In this document: one piece after another, positions 63,536 through 64,000 of the stretch | Numbering within the stretch: the stretch's first letter is position 1 | Layout of the letters: each line of letters opens with the position of its first letter | Origin: an uncultured Clostridium sp. | GTDB lineage: Bacteria; Bacillota; Clostridia; Christensenellales; CAG-138 | DNA: 64,000 bases | Reading direction: 5' to 3' | Assembly (NCBI GenBank): GCA_900542285.1 | Contig: UQNF01000005.1 | Span: 1 to 64,000, forward strand | Made by a program: the position numbers and the translations under genes | Notes under the pieces: generated by a model | What the model was told of the DNA's origin: nothing | What the model saw: the letters and a program-made list of their open reading frames with translations, nothing else | Database searches by the model: none

Positions 63536-63775
63536 TTAGGAATGGAAAATCCTTGATCCAGCAATGGGAACATGATAGCAGAATTCGCTTTCATCACCAT
63601 TCTGCGGAGTGACCGAGCATTTATCTAACGATAGGAAAAGAAGAAATCCGCCTCCCAAGTCGTATGTGCAGGTTGAAGCACTGCCAAAGTTAGTGCTTAC
63701 AGTTAACGAACAGTCCCCGGCCGCTTTTACGCCAAAATTCACGAAAGCAATTTCAGGCTTCGAATAATTCTTCAT
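63536..63775 (-). CDS. candidate RiPP precursor peptide, 79 residues, four cysteines
   Basis: 79 residues with strong GGAGG six bases before the ATG. It begins MKNYSKPEIAFVNFG, a short Tyr/Lys/Pro/Glu leader of the kind found in small clostridial peptides beside radical SAM genes. Cysteines lie at 22, 36, 53 and 66, with spacings 14, 17 and 13. A hydrophobic GGGFLLFLSL lies at 41-50, and the second half is rich in Ser, Thr, Asn and Gly. It is the first gene of a same-strand set with a membrane-anchored protein, a kinase-like protein, a radical SAM enzyme and a PqqD-like protein. Precursor status is inferred from these neighbours; no known peptide family was recognised. Confidence 0.75.
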   Translation of the reverse strand: MKNYSKPEIAFVNFGVKAAGDCSLTVSTNFGSASTCTYDLGGGFLLFLSLDKCSVTPQNGDESEFCYHVPIAGSRIFHS

Positions 63776-63799
63776 TGGTTACCTCCAAATAATCGAGTA

Positions 63800-63835
63800 A
63801 GTACCGGGATGGGTGTTGCCCACCCCATTTTATCA
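63800..63835 (-). terminator. weak hairpin between the dockerin gene and the peptide gene
   Basis: GGGGTGGG, loop CAA, CACCCATCCC on the minus strand with no T-tract. It lies 15-50 bases after the dockerin stop. No promoter for the peptide gene is visible in these 74 bases. Confidence 0.4.
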
Positions 63836-63849
63836 GAGCATGAAACCGC

Positions 63850-64000
63850 TCAGTCAGCTCCAAGCACATGGCGCATCAGGACGAGAGCGTCATACGAGCT
63901 GACGGTTCCGTCGCCGTTAAAGTCAGCCGCCTTGAGCTTCGAGCCCTTGAGCTCTACCAATCCGAGGGCATAACGCATTACGAGAAGAGCATCAAATGTG
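63850..64000 (-). CDS. C-terminal dockerin of a gene cut by the window edge
   Basis: The last 49 codons of a frame open to the right edge, ending TGA at 63850. It holds the end of one dockerin repeat (TFDALLVMRYALG) and a complete second calcium-binding repeat (ADFNGDGTVSSYDALVLMRH), with the paired Asp/Asn/Asp/Gly/Thr loop residues expected. Dockerins attach secreted enzymes to cohesins in cellulosome-like complexes. The catalytic or binding part lies outside the window, so the product cannot be named. It is 74 bases upstream of the peptide gene, in the same direction. Confidence 0.85.
   Translation of the reverse strand, partial: TFDALLVMRYALGLVELKGSKLKAADFNGDGTVSSYDALVLMRHVLGAD

Noticed and set aside
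63536..63775. SCIFF precursor for the radical SAM enzyme
   Set aside because: SCIFF peptides are about 45 residues with six closely spaced cysteines; this one has four over 45 positions and another leader.

Overview
The window (about 50% GC by eye) reads as a chromosomal segment of an anaerobic Gram-positive bacterium of the class Clostridia, plausibly a gut Oscillospirales-type or related lineage. The signs are SepF and DivIVA-type division proteins, lipobox-anchored binding proteins, GerM and SpoIIQ-like sporulation-type proteins, a two-rubredoxin rubrerythrin, an S-box (SAM-I) riboswitch before metK, the conserved rpsO-pnp-ylxY-M16 peptidase order, and a dockerin at the right edge. No rRNA, CRISPR array or prophage was seen. 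One DDE transposase is cut by the left edge.

Layout. 1-0.7 kb: 3'-truncated transposase (minus). 1.2-13.8 kb: carbohydrate uptake, all on the minus strand: an OB-fold-like lipoprotein; an ABC sugar cluster (ATPase, two permeases, a binding protein with an extra C-terminal membrane helix); then a lacI-type regulator, binding protein, two permeases, malQ and a MalK-type ATPase carrying a polylysine insert. 14-17.3 kb: a divergent anion/arsenite-type permease, then groES-groEL. 17.4-21.4 kb: a 20-codon leader peptide and terminator ahead of a heterodimeric ABC exporter, which looks like ribosome-controlled attenuation. 21.4-27 kb: an rRNA methyltransferase, small membrane and zinc-ribbon proteins, an orphan NMT1/SsuA-type binding protein, a CHAP cell-wall hydrolase and a UPF0489/peptide-arginase family protein.

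27-31.3 kb: the phosphate system pstSCAB-phoU (minus) behind a probable PhoP box; its PstS appears circularly permuted. 31.5-36.7 kb: a division and housekeeping run (DivIVA-like, sepF, YggS, HlyD-like, dUTPase, M16 peptidase, YlxY-like). 36.8-39.8 kb: pnp, rpsO and tRNA-Trp, with a long hairpin between rpsO and pnp. 40-44.5 kb: envelope genes (GerM-like lipoprotein, uppP, murA, SpoIIQ-like M23 protein). 44.7-51.1 kb: a membrane protein, an apparently leaderless XRE regulator, GNAT, rubrerythrin, the SAM-I riboswitch with metK, and a membrane protein paired with a C39-like protein. 51.2-60 kb: mfd, HutD/Ves, a DMT exporter, murC, a tandem GNAT and a P-loop protein.

60.1-63.8 kb holds the most interesting system: a compact minus-strand cassette with a 79-residue Cys-containing peptide, a membrane-anchored protein, an HPr-kinase-like P-loop protein, a radical SAM/SPASM enzyme, a PqqD-like recognition protein and a GNAT acetyltransferase. 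It looks like a RiPP-type peptide modification locus whose peptide I do not recognise. The window ends inside a dockerin-bearing gene.
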